Source: Bacteroidota bacterium
Lineage (GTDB): Bacteria > Bacteroidota > Bacteroidia > AKYH767-A > OLB10
Assembly (NCBI GenBank): GCA_016722525.1
Contig: JADKJB010000031.1
Span: 1-50,859 of the forward strand
Length of the DNA stretch: 50,859 bases
Direction: 5' to 3'
Numbering within the stretch: the stretch's first letter is position 1; every line of letters starts with the position of its first letter. Shown piece after piece: positions 19,164-29,031 of the stretch. The translations under genes were made by a program, and so were the position numbers. A model generated the notes under the pieces. The model saw only the letters and a list, made by a program, of their open reading frames with translations, did no database searches and had not been told where the DNA came from.

Positions 19164-20717
19164 TCAAATTGTTCTGCTTTTGCCTGAAGTTATAATTTCT
19201 GCCAGCTGATTGGTAAAATAATGCAAGTCTTCTGGATGAATCAGGTTTGTGACTTTCAATGATAACAACTCATTTCTACTGTATTCAGTCAATAATTCAA
19301 AAGCTTTGTTTGTTTCCTTGATTATTCCATCACCGTCTGTTATCACTACAGGTACCCCTGTATTCATGATTAATGTTTCTTGTTTTGGTTCAGTGATGTA
19401 AATTTTTTCAGGTGGTGAAGGAATGAGAGGTTCAATAAGTTTTGGTGCTGCTTGGCTGGTTATTCTGATAAAAATTTCAGCACTTTGCATGATTAGGTCT
19501 GTGGTTCTTTTTATTTGAATGTAAAGTTTTTCATGATCTGAATTTGGTGATTCTATTGTGATATTAAGATAGGAATCATTTTGATTCTCAGAATTTGCAG
19601 CCGATAGTATTCGTTTGCTTAGTTCAGAACCGGTAATTTCTTCAAGATGTTTTCCTGAAAAGGAAGTTGGCGCATTTCCTTGGAGAAATTCGATCACTGC
19701 TTTGTTGGCAAGTTTTATTTCTCCACTTAAATCACTTACAATTATCCCTTCTTCAATATTTTCTAAATAGCTTCTGTACCTGATTGCATTTTCTGTTGCA
19801 CTGTCTCTGGCTACACGATTTTCTGAAATGTCAAGAAATCTGCACTGAATGTATCCGTTTGTTCCCGGTATTCTGAATGCTGAAACATCCGCCCAGAAAA
19901 GTTGTCCCTCCTGGGTCCTGCATTGAGTCTTGATTTCATAAGTTGTTTTAGATAGGATGTTCCTTATAATTTCATCCGATGCGCTAATACTGTCGGCAGC
20001 TATGATCGTCCGTAATGAGATTTGTTCCAGTTCCGCATACCCGTTTATTCCAAACATTTTCATTCCTTTTGTACTCGCATCTCTTGCAACCAGGCCGGGA
20101 CCTTCAAATATCATCCATGCATCAGGGTTGCCTGCAATAATCCCTGAAAATAGCTGATCTCTTTCATTTACCTGATTGTTGAACCGAATTCGGTACAATT
20201 GGTAAAAAATGCATATAAGCATGACTGAAAGTAAAAAAAGAAAGAATAAAACCGGTTGAATGTTGGCGGTTACAGAAGCGGTTATAAATACATACTCCAA
20301 GGCCGTTAGTACTATTACATTGTATAAAACAATATAGAGCACTTTATTCAAATGCAGATTTGAAAACAGTACCAACGTGATAATTCCTATTTCATAATGT
20401 GTATTAAAGTTGTTGATAGAAAAGAACCCTACCAGATGAAGCGTACTCAGTAAAAAAAATCCACTTCCTATATCTTTGATATGTTTTTTAATGAATTTAA
20501 TCTGGTACGAGAGCCCAATCAGCAGAAATGGAAGAATAGCAAAGATGTTTCTGGGAACAATGAATTCAAGTAACGGACTTGTATCGGGTCCTTTGTAATA
20601 GAAGGAAAACAAGTAGGCAAGGCCAAACAAGGAGAATATTACACGGTAATAGTTCTCTTCATAATCAGCTAAAATTGACCGGTTGGGACTGACCCGTAAT
20701 GGTTCCATAACTGGCAA
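19164..20717 (-). CDS. Hybrid sensor histidine kinase, N-terminal part (membrane sensor and PAS domains)
   Basis: The first part (about 517 codons) of the same kinase. Residues about 25-205 contain six or seven hydrophobic segments, so the protein sits in the inner membrane through an integral sensor region without a large periplasmic domain. PAS-like domains follow at about 205-300, 315-405 and 445-517 (VITDGDGIIKETNKAFELLT, NELLSLKVTNLIHPEDL). After ITSG the true frame continues as KAEQFEFRLIDKRGKIKFSQ, so a base was probably gained in the AAAA run near 19188. A second break near 19062 leads into the C-terminal part. The whole protein would be about 1340 residues. The signal is unknown; multiple PAS domains suggest redox, ligand or light input (inference). 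Confidence 0.85.
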   Translation of the reverse strand: MPVMEPLRVSPNRSILADYEENYYRVIFSLFGLAYLFSFYYKGPDTSPLLEFIVPRNIFAILPFLLIGLSYQIKFIKKHIKDIGSGFFLLSTLHLVGFFSINNFNTHYEIGIITLVLFSNLHLNKVLYIVLYNVIVLTALEYVFITASVTANIQPVLFFLFLLSVMLICIFYQLYRIRFNNQVNERDQLFSGIIAGNPDAWMIFEGPGLVARDASTKGMKMFGINGYAELEQISLRTIIAADSISASDEIIRNILSKTTYEIKTQCRTQEGQLFWADVSAFRIPGTNGYIQCRFLDISENRVARDSATENAIRYRSYLENIEEGIIVSDLSGEIKLANKAVIEFLQGNAPTSFSGKHLEEITGSELSKRILSAANSENQNDSYLNITIESPNSDHEKLYIQIKRTTDLIMQSAEIFIRITSQAAPKLIEPLIPSPPEKIYITEPKQETLIMNTGVPVVITDGDGIIKETNKAFELLTEYSRNELLSLKVTNLIHPEDLHYFTNQLAEIITSGKSRTI

Positions 20718-20891
20718 TTACATTCCATCTCAATAAAAAATGAGAAGAAAAATAATTTGTATTTAATTAAATTGTTGATAATCAGAACTTAATGCTTTGT
20801 TTTTAGAGTTTCCTTCAACCATAAAAAATGACGCACTTATCCTACAGGATTAATCGAAATAAGCAGGTAAATGTTACGTTTCAGCCTAGTT

Positions 20892-22610
20892 TTAGGAGTT
20901 CTTTTTTAGAAATCCGGAAAGTTCTTTGATGTAGGGTAAAGAAAAGTCAAAACTGATGCCTGCTGCTTTGTAAATGGCGCCAATGGGTGCGGTATATCCA
21001 AGTTTTAATGCATTGAAGTAAGCTTCAAGAGTTTCTTTCTGATTGGACTGATAATTTCTCCAAATTGCAATTGCTCCCAATTGAGCCATTCCATATTCAA
21101 TGTAGTAAAATGGAACCTGATACAAATGCAATTGTTTTTGCCAGGTAAAATCAAATGCTTCTTCCTGACCCTCCCAATTGACCACATTTCCTGAAAACTC
21201 AGTGTTTATTTCATGCCAGGCTTTTTTTCGATCGGCGGCTGTATGTTTAGGATTGGTGTAGATCCAATGTTGAAATTTATCAATAGCTGCAATCCACGGA
21301 ATAGATTCAATCATTTTTTCAATATGTTGAATCTTGGCAGATTTTAACTCCTCAGGGTTATTGAAGAAAAAATCCCAATGCTCCATGGATAGCAATTCCA
21401 TACTCATAGATGCTAATTCAGCTACTTCCGAAGGAGTACTTCTGAATTCAACATAATCAAGATCTTTTGTAAGTATCGAATGAACAGCATGGCCACCCTC
21501 ATGAACAATAGTAACCAGGTCACGTAAGGAATTGGTAGAATTCATAAAAATAAAAGGTACACCGGTTTCATACAACGGATAATTAAATCCACCAGGTGCT
21601 TTCCCTATTCTCGATTCCAGATCAATATGTTTTAAATTACGTAATGTTTCTATGCAATTTCCCAAAAAAGGATGAATATCAGAAAAACACTTAATAGTTT
21701 TATCAATCATATCATCACTCCCGTTGAACGGCTTCAAGGCAGGATTTCCACTTACATCTACATCTATATCCCAAGGTTTAAGTTCGTCGTAGCCCAATGT
21801 TTTTTTTCTGTGCTCCATGATTTGATTGGTAAGAGGCACAATTTCATCGGCAATCGCTTTGTGAAAGTTAAAGCAATCTTCAGGGGTATAATCAAACCGG
21901 CCAAGAGCCGCAAACATAAAATCTCTGAAGTTATTAAAACCGGCATTTAAAGCAATTTGATGTCGCAATGAAATGAGCTCATCAAAAAGATGATCCAGAG
22001 CTTCACGATCAGCTAGTCGACGTGCAACAATTTTTTTATAAATAGCTTCCCGCTTTTGGCGATTGTTATTCTTAAGATAATTAGCTGCTTGTTGCAAGGT
22101 CACCTCTTTCCCATCAACTTCAATGGTCATGGCACCAGCAATAGTAGCAAAATGTTGTTCCTTTTGCTGCAATTCAGCGAATAATGGAATGTTTTCTTCT
22201 CTGAAAATCTCAACCTGTTTTCGGATATTTCTCAACATGATTTCCATCCTTGAATCGTTGAGTTCGTTCAGGTTGGGGCAATTTAAAAGTTTTTCATTAA
22301 GCGCATTTGTAAAAGGGGCAATATTAGGTTCGATTTCAGAAACGAAAAAATTAAAAGCATCGGAGTACTCTTTGTTCGAAGTGTCACAGCTCATGTGAAT
22401 GTACCTCCAGGCCAGATCTTCCTGTATCATCGATTCCAACTCACTTCTGTCAGATAACCACAATCTTAAGTCTGCTGCATCTTTAATTTCACGTTCACGC
22501 AAGTCGTTATAGTATCCTGAGATAGAATCCCATGTTTTTACAACTAATGAAGGGGTAATAAAAGTTCTTTTTTTATTTGTTCCAACAGGAGCAGGTTCAG
22601 GAATAAGCAT
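20892..22610 (-). CDS. M3 family oligoendopeptidase (PepF-like)
   Basis: 572 residues, the usual length for the M3B oligoendopeptidase F-like group. The zinc site is TIVHEGGHAVHS (about 365): the two histidines and glutamate of HExxH appear as HEGGH, and the downstream zinc glutamate is likely in PSEVAELASMSME. The N-terminal half is helical as expected. These are cytoplasmic metallopeptidases that cut short peptides. No signal peptide is seen. The ATG lies 15 bases after the stop of the DUF5606 gene, so the two are probably co-transcribed. The frame is intact. Confidence 0.92.
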   Translation of the reverse strand: MLIPEPAPVGTNKKRTFITPSLVVKTWDSISGYYNDLREREIKDAADLRLWLSDRSELESMIQEDLAWRYIHMSCDTSNKEYSDAFNFFVSEIEPNIAPFTNALNEKLLNCPNLNELNDSRMEIMLRNIRKQVEIFREENIPLFAELQQKEQHFATIAGAMTIEVDGKEVTLQQAANYLKNNNRQKREAIYKKIVARRLADREALDHLFDELISLRHQIALNAGFNNFRDFMFAALGRFDYTPEDCFNFHKAIADEIVPLTNQIMEHRKKTLGYDELKPWDIDVDVSGNPALKPFNGSDDMIDKTIKCFSDIHPFLGNCIETLRNLKHIDLESRIGKAPGGFNYPLYETGVPFIFMNSTNSLRDLVTIVHEGGHAVHSILTKDLDYVEFRSTPSEVAELASMSMELLSMEHWDFFFNNPEELKSAKIQHIEKMIESIPWIAAIDKFQHWIYTNPKHTAADRKKAWHEINTEFSGNVVNWEGQEEAFDFTWQKQLHLYQVPFYYIEYGMAQLGAIAIWRNYQSNQKETLEAYFNALKLGYTAPIGAIYKAAGISFDFSLPYIKELSGFLKKNS

Positions 22611-22625
22611 GATACTTGAAAATTT

Positions 22626-23186
22626 TTATTGGGTTTCTTTTTTCTTGCGTGGTTTTGCCGCTTTAGGAGCTGCCTGTTTATTCTCTTCGGTTTCAGAATT
22701 CGCTTCTGCTGAAGTTGCACGTTTTTTCTTAACTATTTTTTCTTCTTTTTCTTTTGCTTTTTCTTCAGCTACAACCGGAGTTGTTTCAACCACTTCTTCA
22801 ACTTGATCCTCAATAGCTACAAAATCTTTAACAAGATGAAACCAATTGATCATTTTCTTGATATCGGATGCATACACCCTTTCAGCATCAAATTCAGGAA
22901 CTATTTTGAGGAAAAAGTCTTTCAGTTTTCCCGGTTCTGCTTTGGGATCTGCTATAGTATTGTTTGAAGCATGCTCCTTCATGGTTAATAAAACGGTCCG
23001 CAACGGTATGTCATCGGTAGTGGTGAATACACTGATGTCATCCAACATACTTATCCGTTGCGTCGCAGATACAGGCAGTCTTTTTTTGTCTGTTAAAGAC
23101 TCCACAATAAAACCGGATTTAGACTGAGCAATAACTTTGTATAGCCCTGGCATTCCTGAAATTGAAATAATTCCTTTTAAACTCAT
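22626..23186 (-). CDS. DUF5606 domain protein with charged C-terminal tail
   Basis: 186 residues. The first 130 match the DUF5606 family of Bacteroidota: SLKGIISISGMPGLYKVIAQ, GFIVESLTDKKRLPVSATQR, ISMLDDISVFTT. The function is unknown; the start resembles small beta-barrel RNA- or protein-binding folds, but that is only an impression. From about residue 135 the sequence is low-complexity Glu, Lys and Ala (EEKAKEKEEKIVKKKRAT), probably disordered. No signal or membrane segment is present, so it is cytoplasmic. It leads a two-gene unit with the M3 peptidase. Confidence 0.9.
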   Translation of the reverse strand: MSLKGIISISGMPGLYKVIAQSKSGFIVESLTDKKRLPVSATQRISMLDDISVFTTTDDIPLRTVLLTMKEHASNNTIADPKAEPGKLKDFFLKIVPEFDAERVYASDIKKMINWFHLVKDFVAIEDQVEEVVETTPVVAEEKAKEKEEKIVKKKRATSAEANSETEENKQAAPKAAKPRKKKETQ

Positions 23187-23210
23187 GTATTTGGCTGATT
23201 ATAATTTCCT

Positions 23211-23218
23211 CAAAAGTA
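23211..23218 (-). promoter_or_regulatory. Candidate -7 box for the DUF5606 gene
   Basis: On the minus strand the box reads TACTTTTG (TAnnTTTG), 25 bases before the ATG at 23186. A TTG lies about 24 bases further upstream, slightly beyond the usual 17-23 spacing. Confidence 0.35.
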
Positions 23219-23276
23219 CTAAGTTTTTTATTAATTTGCTATCAACTGGATTCAGGCATTATTAAATCAAAAGAAA

Positions 23277-23306
23277 GCCGCCTCTCTAACGGGAGGCGGC
23301 TTTTTT
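23277..23306 (-). terminator. Intrinsic terminator after the S8 protease gene
   Basis: An inverted repeat pairs GCCGCCTC (23277-23284) with GAGGCGGC (23293-23300). A T6 run follows on the plus strand and a T-rich TTTCTTTT follows on the minus strand. It lies about 75 bases past the stop of the minus-strand protease and before the DUF5606 promoter; it could act in both directions. Confidence 0.85.
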
Positions 23307-23377
23307 CAAAGTTCTTATATTAACAGTAAATAGTCACAAAAATTGACCTGATCGGATTTTAAAGACTGTAATGGAAT

Positions 23378-26111
23378 TTAATCCTTGATGAACTTGGATG
23401 TCAATGTGTTTGAAGTGGTGTTTACTCTCAATGTATATACTCCTGTAGCTACTTTAGATACATCAATTGTTACAGTTTCGTCTGTTTTTATTGGGTTTTC
23501 CGAAGTCAGTATCAATCGTCCGGCTACATCCATAATTTCAATTGAAGTGATTTGTGATTTTCCAACAAAAACTGATAATAGATTGTTCACAGGATTTGGG
23601 AATGAACTGATTGATGAAACTGATGAATTAATGTCTTGCAAAGATGAAAACAATCCATCGTATTTAATTTGCGCATTGGCTGCACTGGTATTCAAATCGA
23701 CTAAATCGTCACCTGCAATTAAAGCAAATGCTACAACAACTGAATCACCTGAAGCAAGTGTAAAAGGACCAGATCCTACAACATCAATAACATCATTTCC
23801 TCCACCGGCAACCCCTGCTGTAGCTCTGGGAGTTGATAAAGTGCTATATTTTTCAGAGGTACTGTATCCATCCAGCATATTCACACCGGCGGAACCAGCA
23901 ATATTATCAATTCCGTAGTGGTTAAAAGGTGTTGCAGTAAGTAATTTAATACCGGCCCACAATCCTCCAGCCTGTGTATTGTATACATAACCCATTTTTA
24001 GGGCGGAGTTTTCATCTGCTTTATTAAAACTGTAATCCTGTATATCCCAATCAGCAAATACTCCTGCCCATAAATCAGTAATTGTATTTGGAGCAGTATT
24101 TTTAATGGTGTATTCTACAATAATGTATTTGTCATCACCTGGATTACTCCAAGCTAATGCCTTGTGAGCTACAAGAACAGGCACCGGAGTAGTTGAGATA
24201 TTGTCATTGAATTTTCCGAACAAATCGAATTCTGACTGTACGGAAGGAAATAATTTCTGTACCACTTGCGCTGACTGAAAGTCGTTATCCGTTCCGGCAT
24301 CTCCACGTACATTATCCGATGTTTTTGTGGATCCCTGTGCAATCATCAATCCTGCTTCATAAACCAGATTCTCTCCGTTATAAGTGAATCCGAGTCCCTC
24401 TGTTTGTCCTTCTCCATTGTAACAAATCCTTCCTTTGCTGGTAATAGTAGATGCTACCTGGTTAATGGTAATATTGATATAGTCAACATTTACTATTAAA
24501 TCTATAATCTGAAAATCAGAATATCCTCCATCTGCAAAATTAATTTTCATAGTTACCACTGTATTCTGAGGTGTGCCGGGATTAACAAGTACAAGAAACG
24601 GATCACCATTGTTGTTCACAGTTGCCATTGTACTCAGGGCGCCTACAAAGGTATTATTATCAATAATTGTCACCCATGGAGATGTAGTTGTCAGGGTTAC
24701 ATCAAGGTTAGTGGTAGCATCCAAAAAATTGGTGATGTCACCAGTTATTTTTACAGTGTCTCCAATCACAAAAGCATCATCATTGGAATCGGTGGTAACT
24801 ATATTTGTCATTCGAACAGAAGGACTCGCAATAGTAAGAGCACTGAACATGTTTATTCTGCCTTTACCCAGTTTATTTAAGTAAACATTATTGCTGGGAA
24901 TAGTATAAATATTGTCACAAGTAATTCTAAGTTTTTCACCAATTTGCAAGGCATTGTAGGTTGGAAATTCAGAAAGAATAATACCGGCGGCACCTGCTGC
25001 TACCGGAGAAGCCATCGAAGTTCCGCTCATATAGCCATAGGTGTTATTCGACATAGCAGCGTAAATATTTGAACCCGGAGCGCACACATCAATGTTGGCA
25101 CCATAATTTGAAAATGATGATTTAGCATCACTGTTGCCGGTAGAGGCAACAGATAAAACATAGTTATACGAAGCAGGAAAAAATGCAGCCTCTGAATTGT
25201 CATTTCCGGCCGCAGCAATTACCAAAGAATTTTTATTGATCGTTGCATAATCTACTACATCTTGTCCAAATGAACCACCACCATTGCCACCCCAGGAGCA
25301 ATTAATAATTTGACAACCTGCATCAGCAGCATAGGTAATACCCTCATAGGCTTCAGTAAGGGCACCGGTAGCGTCAGCAATTTTTACAGGAAGAAATTTG
25401 CAGTTAAAACCTGGAGCTGCCACACCTAAACCATTATCAGTTGTTGAAGCTGCGCATCCTGACACATGCGAGCCATGATTGCTGGCATTCACACTTGGAT
25501 TGTTATCATTTTCACCTAGATCCCAACCTCTGAAGTTGTCAATGAAACTATCTCCATCATTATCAATACCATCAATAGGATCTGCTGTTGGTATCACCTT
25601 GCTGAATATCCCAGGCTGCATAAGCCTGGATTTTGCCTAAAAAATATTGATTTGTTGTGTTAGGGTCGTTGGGAGTGAAAAGTAGTTTTGGGAGGTATTT
25701 TGGCTCAGCATATTCCACCATGCCAGTTTTCAACAGGGCGTTCATAACTTTTTCAACTGGCATTTCTGCATTGTATTTAACCTCATAAATCAATGACAAA
25801 TCCACCATTTTGAAGCCGAAAGCATTGCGTTCACTGGCAGGTGCATTTTTCAATGGAAATTTTTTAACAATACTTGTTGATCCAATAGAATTTAGAGCAC
25901 CATTAAGGCGATCACTACCAATAGAATTTGTTCTGGCAACACCTCTGAATTCCGGCTTAAGCTTGAAGATCAATGTCCCCGGAATCATGTCAGCACTTGT
26001 AACTCCTTTTGGTAACCTGAAAGTTTCATTCCTGGGATTGTCAGAAGCTTTTGAAATCTGTACACCCAGCATTAAAACTAAAGCGTAAATAAGTAAATTT
26101 TTTAAGTTCAT
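23378..26111 (-). pseudogene. Secreted subtilisin-like S8 protease with type A sorting domain, broken and lacking the Asp segment
   Basis: Two open pieces, 25572-26111 and 23378-25621, form one gene. Residues 1-22 are a signal peptide (MNLKNLLIYALVLMLGVQIS), then a propeptide-like region. The catalytic domain shows the His region NHGSHVSG, the oxyanion Asn in AAAGND and the Ser in GTSMASPVAAG. A large beta-rich region follows, then a type A T9SS sorting domain (SSFPNPVNNLL, VATGVYTLRVN). At about 25600 the sequence jumps from AWDIQQGDTN to ADPIDGIDNDGD. Relatives have about 25 residues there, including the catalytic Asp (I.DTG.d..HPDL). So about 75 bases seem to be lost together with the frame. 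As written the product would be inactive. The intact protease would be exported and surface-bound or released. Confidence 0.82.
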
Positions 26112-26484
26112 TGGAGGGGTTTATTTATTGATTAAATGATTGTAAATTGCTAATTAACACGAATGTAAGCCAATTTCTTTTTACTTGCAACCTTTAAATA
26201 ATTATGTTTAAAAAATTCAATCTTTTATTATAGAATTCCTGTTTTTCATGCAATCTTATCTCCTTTTTTTTCGTCATCTTGCCAAACATAAACCATTAGG
26301 ACTATATGATTGTTAAGAGTTACATACAAAATAGTTGTAACGAACAATTTTGGTCCATTAATTAAGTTCATGTTAACAGTAAGCAGTATTATAAATTGTA
26401 ACATAGAAATGTGATGTCGGACGAAACCATGTGGCACTAATTTTGTTGCATATTTATGTGTTTGTAAATTAAACCTAAAAACTA
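26112..26484. other. Intergenic region between the protease and sigma factor genes
   Basis: A 373-base AT-rich gap between divergent genes, so it holds both promoters. The only clear signal is a TAATTTTG box for the sigma factor gene at 26438-26445. No recognisable gene, RNA or repeat was seen. Confidence 0.6.
26438..26445 (+). promoter_or_regulatory. Candidate -7 box for the primary sigma factor gene
   Basis: TAATTTTG fits TAnnTTTG, 39 bases before the ATG at 26485. No convincing -33 TTG was found upstream. Confidence 0.35.
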
Positions 26485-27350
26485 ATGAGACAACTAAAAA
26501 TTACCCCTTCAATTACTAATCGTGATAGTGCTTCTCTCGAGAAATATCTTCAGGAGATTGGGAAGGAGTCTATGATTGCTCCTTCAGAAGAGCCAATTCT
26601 GGCGCAACGAATCAGAACCGGTGATGCAGCTGCTTTGGATAAATTGGTTAGGGCAAATCTTAGATTTGTGGTTTCTGTTGCAAAACAGTATCAAAATCAA
26701 GGTCTTAGCTTGTTGGATTTAATTAATGAAGGTAATCTGGGCTTAATTAAAGCAGCTAAGAAGTTTGATGAAACGAAAGGTTTTAAATTCATTTCTTACG
26801 CGGTTTGGTGGATTCGTCAGTCAATTTTGCAGGCTTTGGCAGAACAGGCAAGAATTGTCAGATTGCCACTAAATAAATTGGGTGCCCTTAATAAAATAAA
26901 AAAGGCTTTCGTTCAATTGGAACAAAATATGAGAGAGAGCCAAGTGCAGAAGAACTTTCTGAAATATTGGAAATGTCAGAAGATCAAGTGTCTGATACAT
27001 TAGGAGTTTCCGGTAGAGCCGTTTCTGTGGACGCTCCTTTCGATAGCAAAGACGATCAAAGTAATCTTTTGGATGTGCTTTCTAACCCCAATTCCCCATC
27101 AGCTGATACTGAAACGATTGCTGAATCAATGCAACAAGATATCATTCGTTCGTTGAATACTTTACCTCCTAAAGAAAGTGATGTTTTGAAGCTTTTTTAT
27201 GGAATTGGTCATCAAAGAGCCCATACCCTTGAAGAAATTAGTATGAAACTCGAAATGACCCGGGAAAGAGTTCGCCAAATTAAAGACAATGGCATTAAAA
27301 GACTGCGTCACAATTCAAGAAGTAAATTACTCAGAACTTATTTCGAGTAA
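26485..27350 (+). CDS. rpoD: Primary sigma factor RpoD/SigA (one-base frame break)
   Basis: About 288 residues once joined, the normal length of the short primary sigma factor of Bacteroidota. The start MRQLKITPSITNRDSASLEKYLQEIGK is near-universal for it. Region 2 shows NLRFVVSVAKQYQNQG, LINEGNLGLIKAA and FISYAVWWIRQSI. Region 3 has RLPLNKLGALNKI, and region 4 ends with TRERVRQIK and RLRHNSRSKLL. It directs RNA polymerase to TAnnTTTG promoters. The open pieces are 26485-27003 and 26967-27350. The break is near 26927, where LEQN should continue as YEREPSAEELSEILEMSEDQ, and one T lost from AATTATG explains it. The gene is essential, so this is almost certainly a sequence error. Confidence 0.95.
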
Positions 27351-27369
27351 TTTCATATATCCATAACTA

Positions 27370-27400
27370 AAAAGACTCTGGTACTGCCAGGGTCTTTTCT
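27370..27400 (+). terminator. Intrinsic terminator after the sigma factor gene
   Basis: The hairpin GACTCTGG-TACTG-CCAGGGTC (one G-T pair) with AAAA before it and TTTTCTTTT after it begins about 20 bases past the stop at 27350. Confidence 0.85.
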
Positions 27401-27530
27401 TTTAAACTCATGTTTTACTTAGAGTTTTTTAAATTGAATTCCTTTTCAGTTTTTGAGAATTCTTAAGATTTAAATAGTTCATTTTGGAAACAATGTTTTA
27501 ACCTTGCTATTTCGTTCCAGCATAATTTAA

Positions 27531-27538
27531 TAGATTTG
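27531..27538 (+). promoter_or_regulatory. Candidate -7 box for nhaA
   Basis: TAGATTTG (TAnnTTTG) is about 100 bases before the ATG at 27640. A TTG lies 24 bases upstream, so spacing is not ideal. The rest of the 27401-27639 gap is AT-rich with no other feature seen. Confidence 0.3.
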
Positions 27539-27639
27539 AACACTTGATTTTTAAAACAATCCGGCTTTTACCTAAACATTAATTCACTAATTCTATTGAA
27601 GTTGTATGTTTTTAAATATAGAATAAGAAGTAGTTGAAA

Positions 27640-28977
27640 ATGAAGAAATTTGAAATTCAAAAGGAACCTGTTGATAGATGGATCGTCGATCCAATGAAAC
27701 GATTTATCAGCAACAGCACAACTAGTGGAATTCTATTATTTTCTTCCGCATTATTAGCTATGTTACTTGCAAATTCACCCTGGTCGAATCAGTTTCATCA
27801 TTTATGGGAAATAGAATTTTCTATTGGGTTTAATGGATCATTTATTACTAAAAGTTTGCATCATTGGATAAATGATGGCTTGATGGCGGTTTTCTTTTTT
27901 GTGGTTGGCCTTGAACTTAAACGGGAAATAGTTGCCGGCGAGTTAAGAGATGTTCGAAAAGCAATGCTGCCTATTGGTGCGGCAATTGGAGGAATGATTT
28001 TTCCGGCGGCAATTTATTTTATGATTAATCCATCAGGTGAAGCTTCAGAAGGTTGGGGAATTCCGATGGCAACAGACATTGCATTTGCACTTGGCGTTTT
28101 ATATCTTTTGGGAGACAAAGTTCCATTGTCATTAAAAATATTTCTGACTGCATTAGCTATCACCGATGACCTGGGCGCTGTATTGGTAATTGCATTCTGT
28201 TATACTTCCAGTATTGATTTTGTGAGTCTTTTCACAGGTGGTGTTTTTCTTCTTGTACTTATAATATCCAATCTTTTAGGTGTGAGAAACACTTTGTATT
28301 ATGCAGTTGTTGGAATAGGAGGGTTGTGGTTGGCATTTCTTATGTCAGGAGTTCACGCAACTATTGCTGCTGTTTTGGCTGCCTTCACAATTCCTATAAA
28401 AGTTAAAGTTTCTGAAATTCAATTCGGCGAAAGGCTGGATTATCTTTTATCTAAATTCAAGGCTGAAAAACCCAATAACTTGCCTACCGTAACTAACGAA
28501 CAATTGCATATTTTACAAGAAATACGCGATGTTTCAAAATATGCCTTAACTCCGCTTCAGCGACTTGAACATGCCTTGCATCCTTTAGTCTCTTTTGTTA
28601 TTATGCCTGTTTTCGCTCTCGCCAATGCAGGGATAACCCTTTCAAATGATATTCTATCGCAATTCCTGAGTCCTGTTTCCTTAGGAGTTTTCTTTGGACT
28701 AATTGCTGGAAAAGTGGTCGGCGTGTTGTTGATGGTTACTTTGTTTCTCAAATTAAAGTGGGCCGTTTTGCCTGCTGGCATTAACAAAATGCATTTGATT
28801 GGTGTTTCATTTCTGGCAGCTATTGGCTTTACCATGTCGCTATTTATTGTTGGTTTAGCTTTTACCAATGAAGCCTACATCTTACAAGCTAAACTGGGCA
28901 TATTGGTTGCCTCATTAACTGCAAGTATTATTGGTTTTTTTATTATTAAGAAAGCAAGTGCAAAAACACATGAATAA
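27640..28977 (+). CDS. nhaA: Na+/H+ antiporter NhaA
   Basis: About 445 residues. It is an inner-membrane antiporter that expels Na+ in exchange for protons. Family motifs are present: ILLFSSALLAMLLANSPW, HHWINDGLMAVFFFVVGLELKREI, MATDIAFALGVL and ITDDLGAVLVIA, which holds the paired aspartates of the ion site. The C-terminal half has the RLEHALHPLVSFVIMP.FALANAG motif. About 11-12 membrane segments are readable. The ATG at 27640 is preferred to the TTG at 27634. It stands alone, with a terminator upstream. The insertion between helices (about 265-300) is longer than in E. coli NhaA. The frame is intact. Confidence 0.96.
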   Translation: MKKFEIQKEPVDRWIVDPMKRFISNSTTSGILLFSSALLAMLLANSPWSNQFHHLWEIEFSIGFNGSFITKSLHHWINDGLMAVFFFVVGLELKREIVAGELRDVRKAMLPIGAAIGGMIFPAAIYFMINPSGEASEGWGIPMATDIAFALGVLYLLGDKVPLSLKIFLTALAITDDLGAVLVIAFCYTSSIDFVSLFTGGVFLLVLIISNLLGVRNTLYYAVVGIGGLWLAFLMSGVHATIAAVLAAFTIPIKVKVSEIQFGERLDYLLSKFKAEKPNNLPTVTNEQLHILQEIRDVSKYALTPLQRLEHALHPLVSFVIMPVFALANAGITLSNDILSQFLSPVSLGVFFGLIAGKVVGVLLMVTLFLKLKWAVLPAGINKMHLIGVSFLAAIGFTMSLFIVGLAFTNEAYILQAKLGILVASLTASIIGFFIIKKASAKTHE

Positions 28978-29031
28978 AGGAATAGATTTATAAAAACAAT
29001 GAATTGATTCGTGGATCTTTTTTTAAAAAAT

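Noticed and set aside
23385..23918. Plus-strand ORF of 177 codons opposite the protease gene
   Set aside because: It is the complement of the protease sorting domain and preceding beta region, with no independent protein signature.
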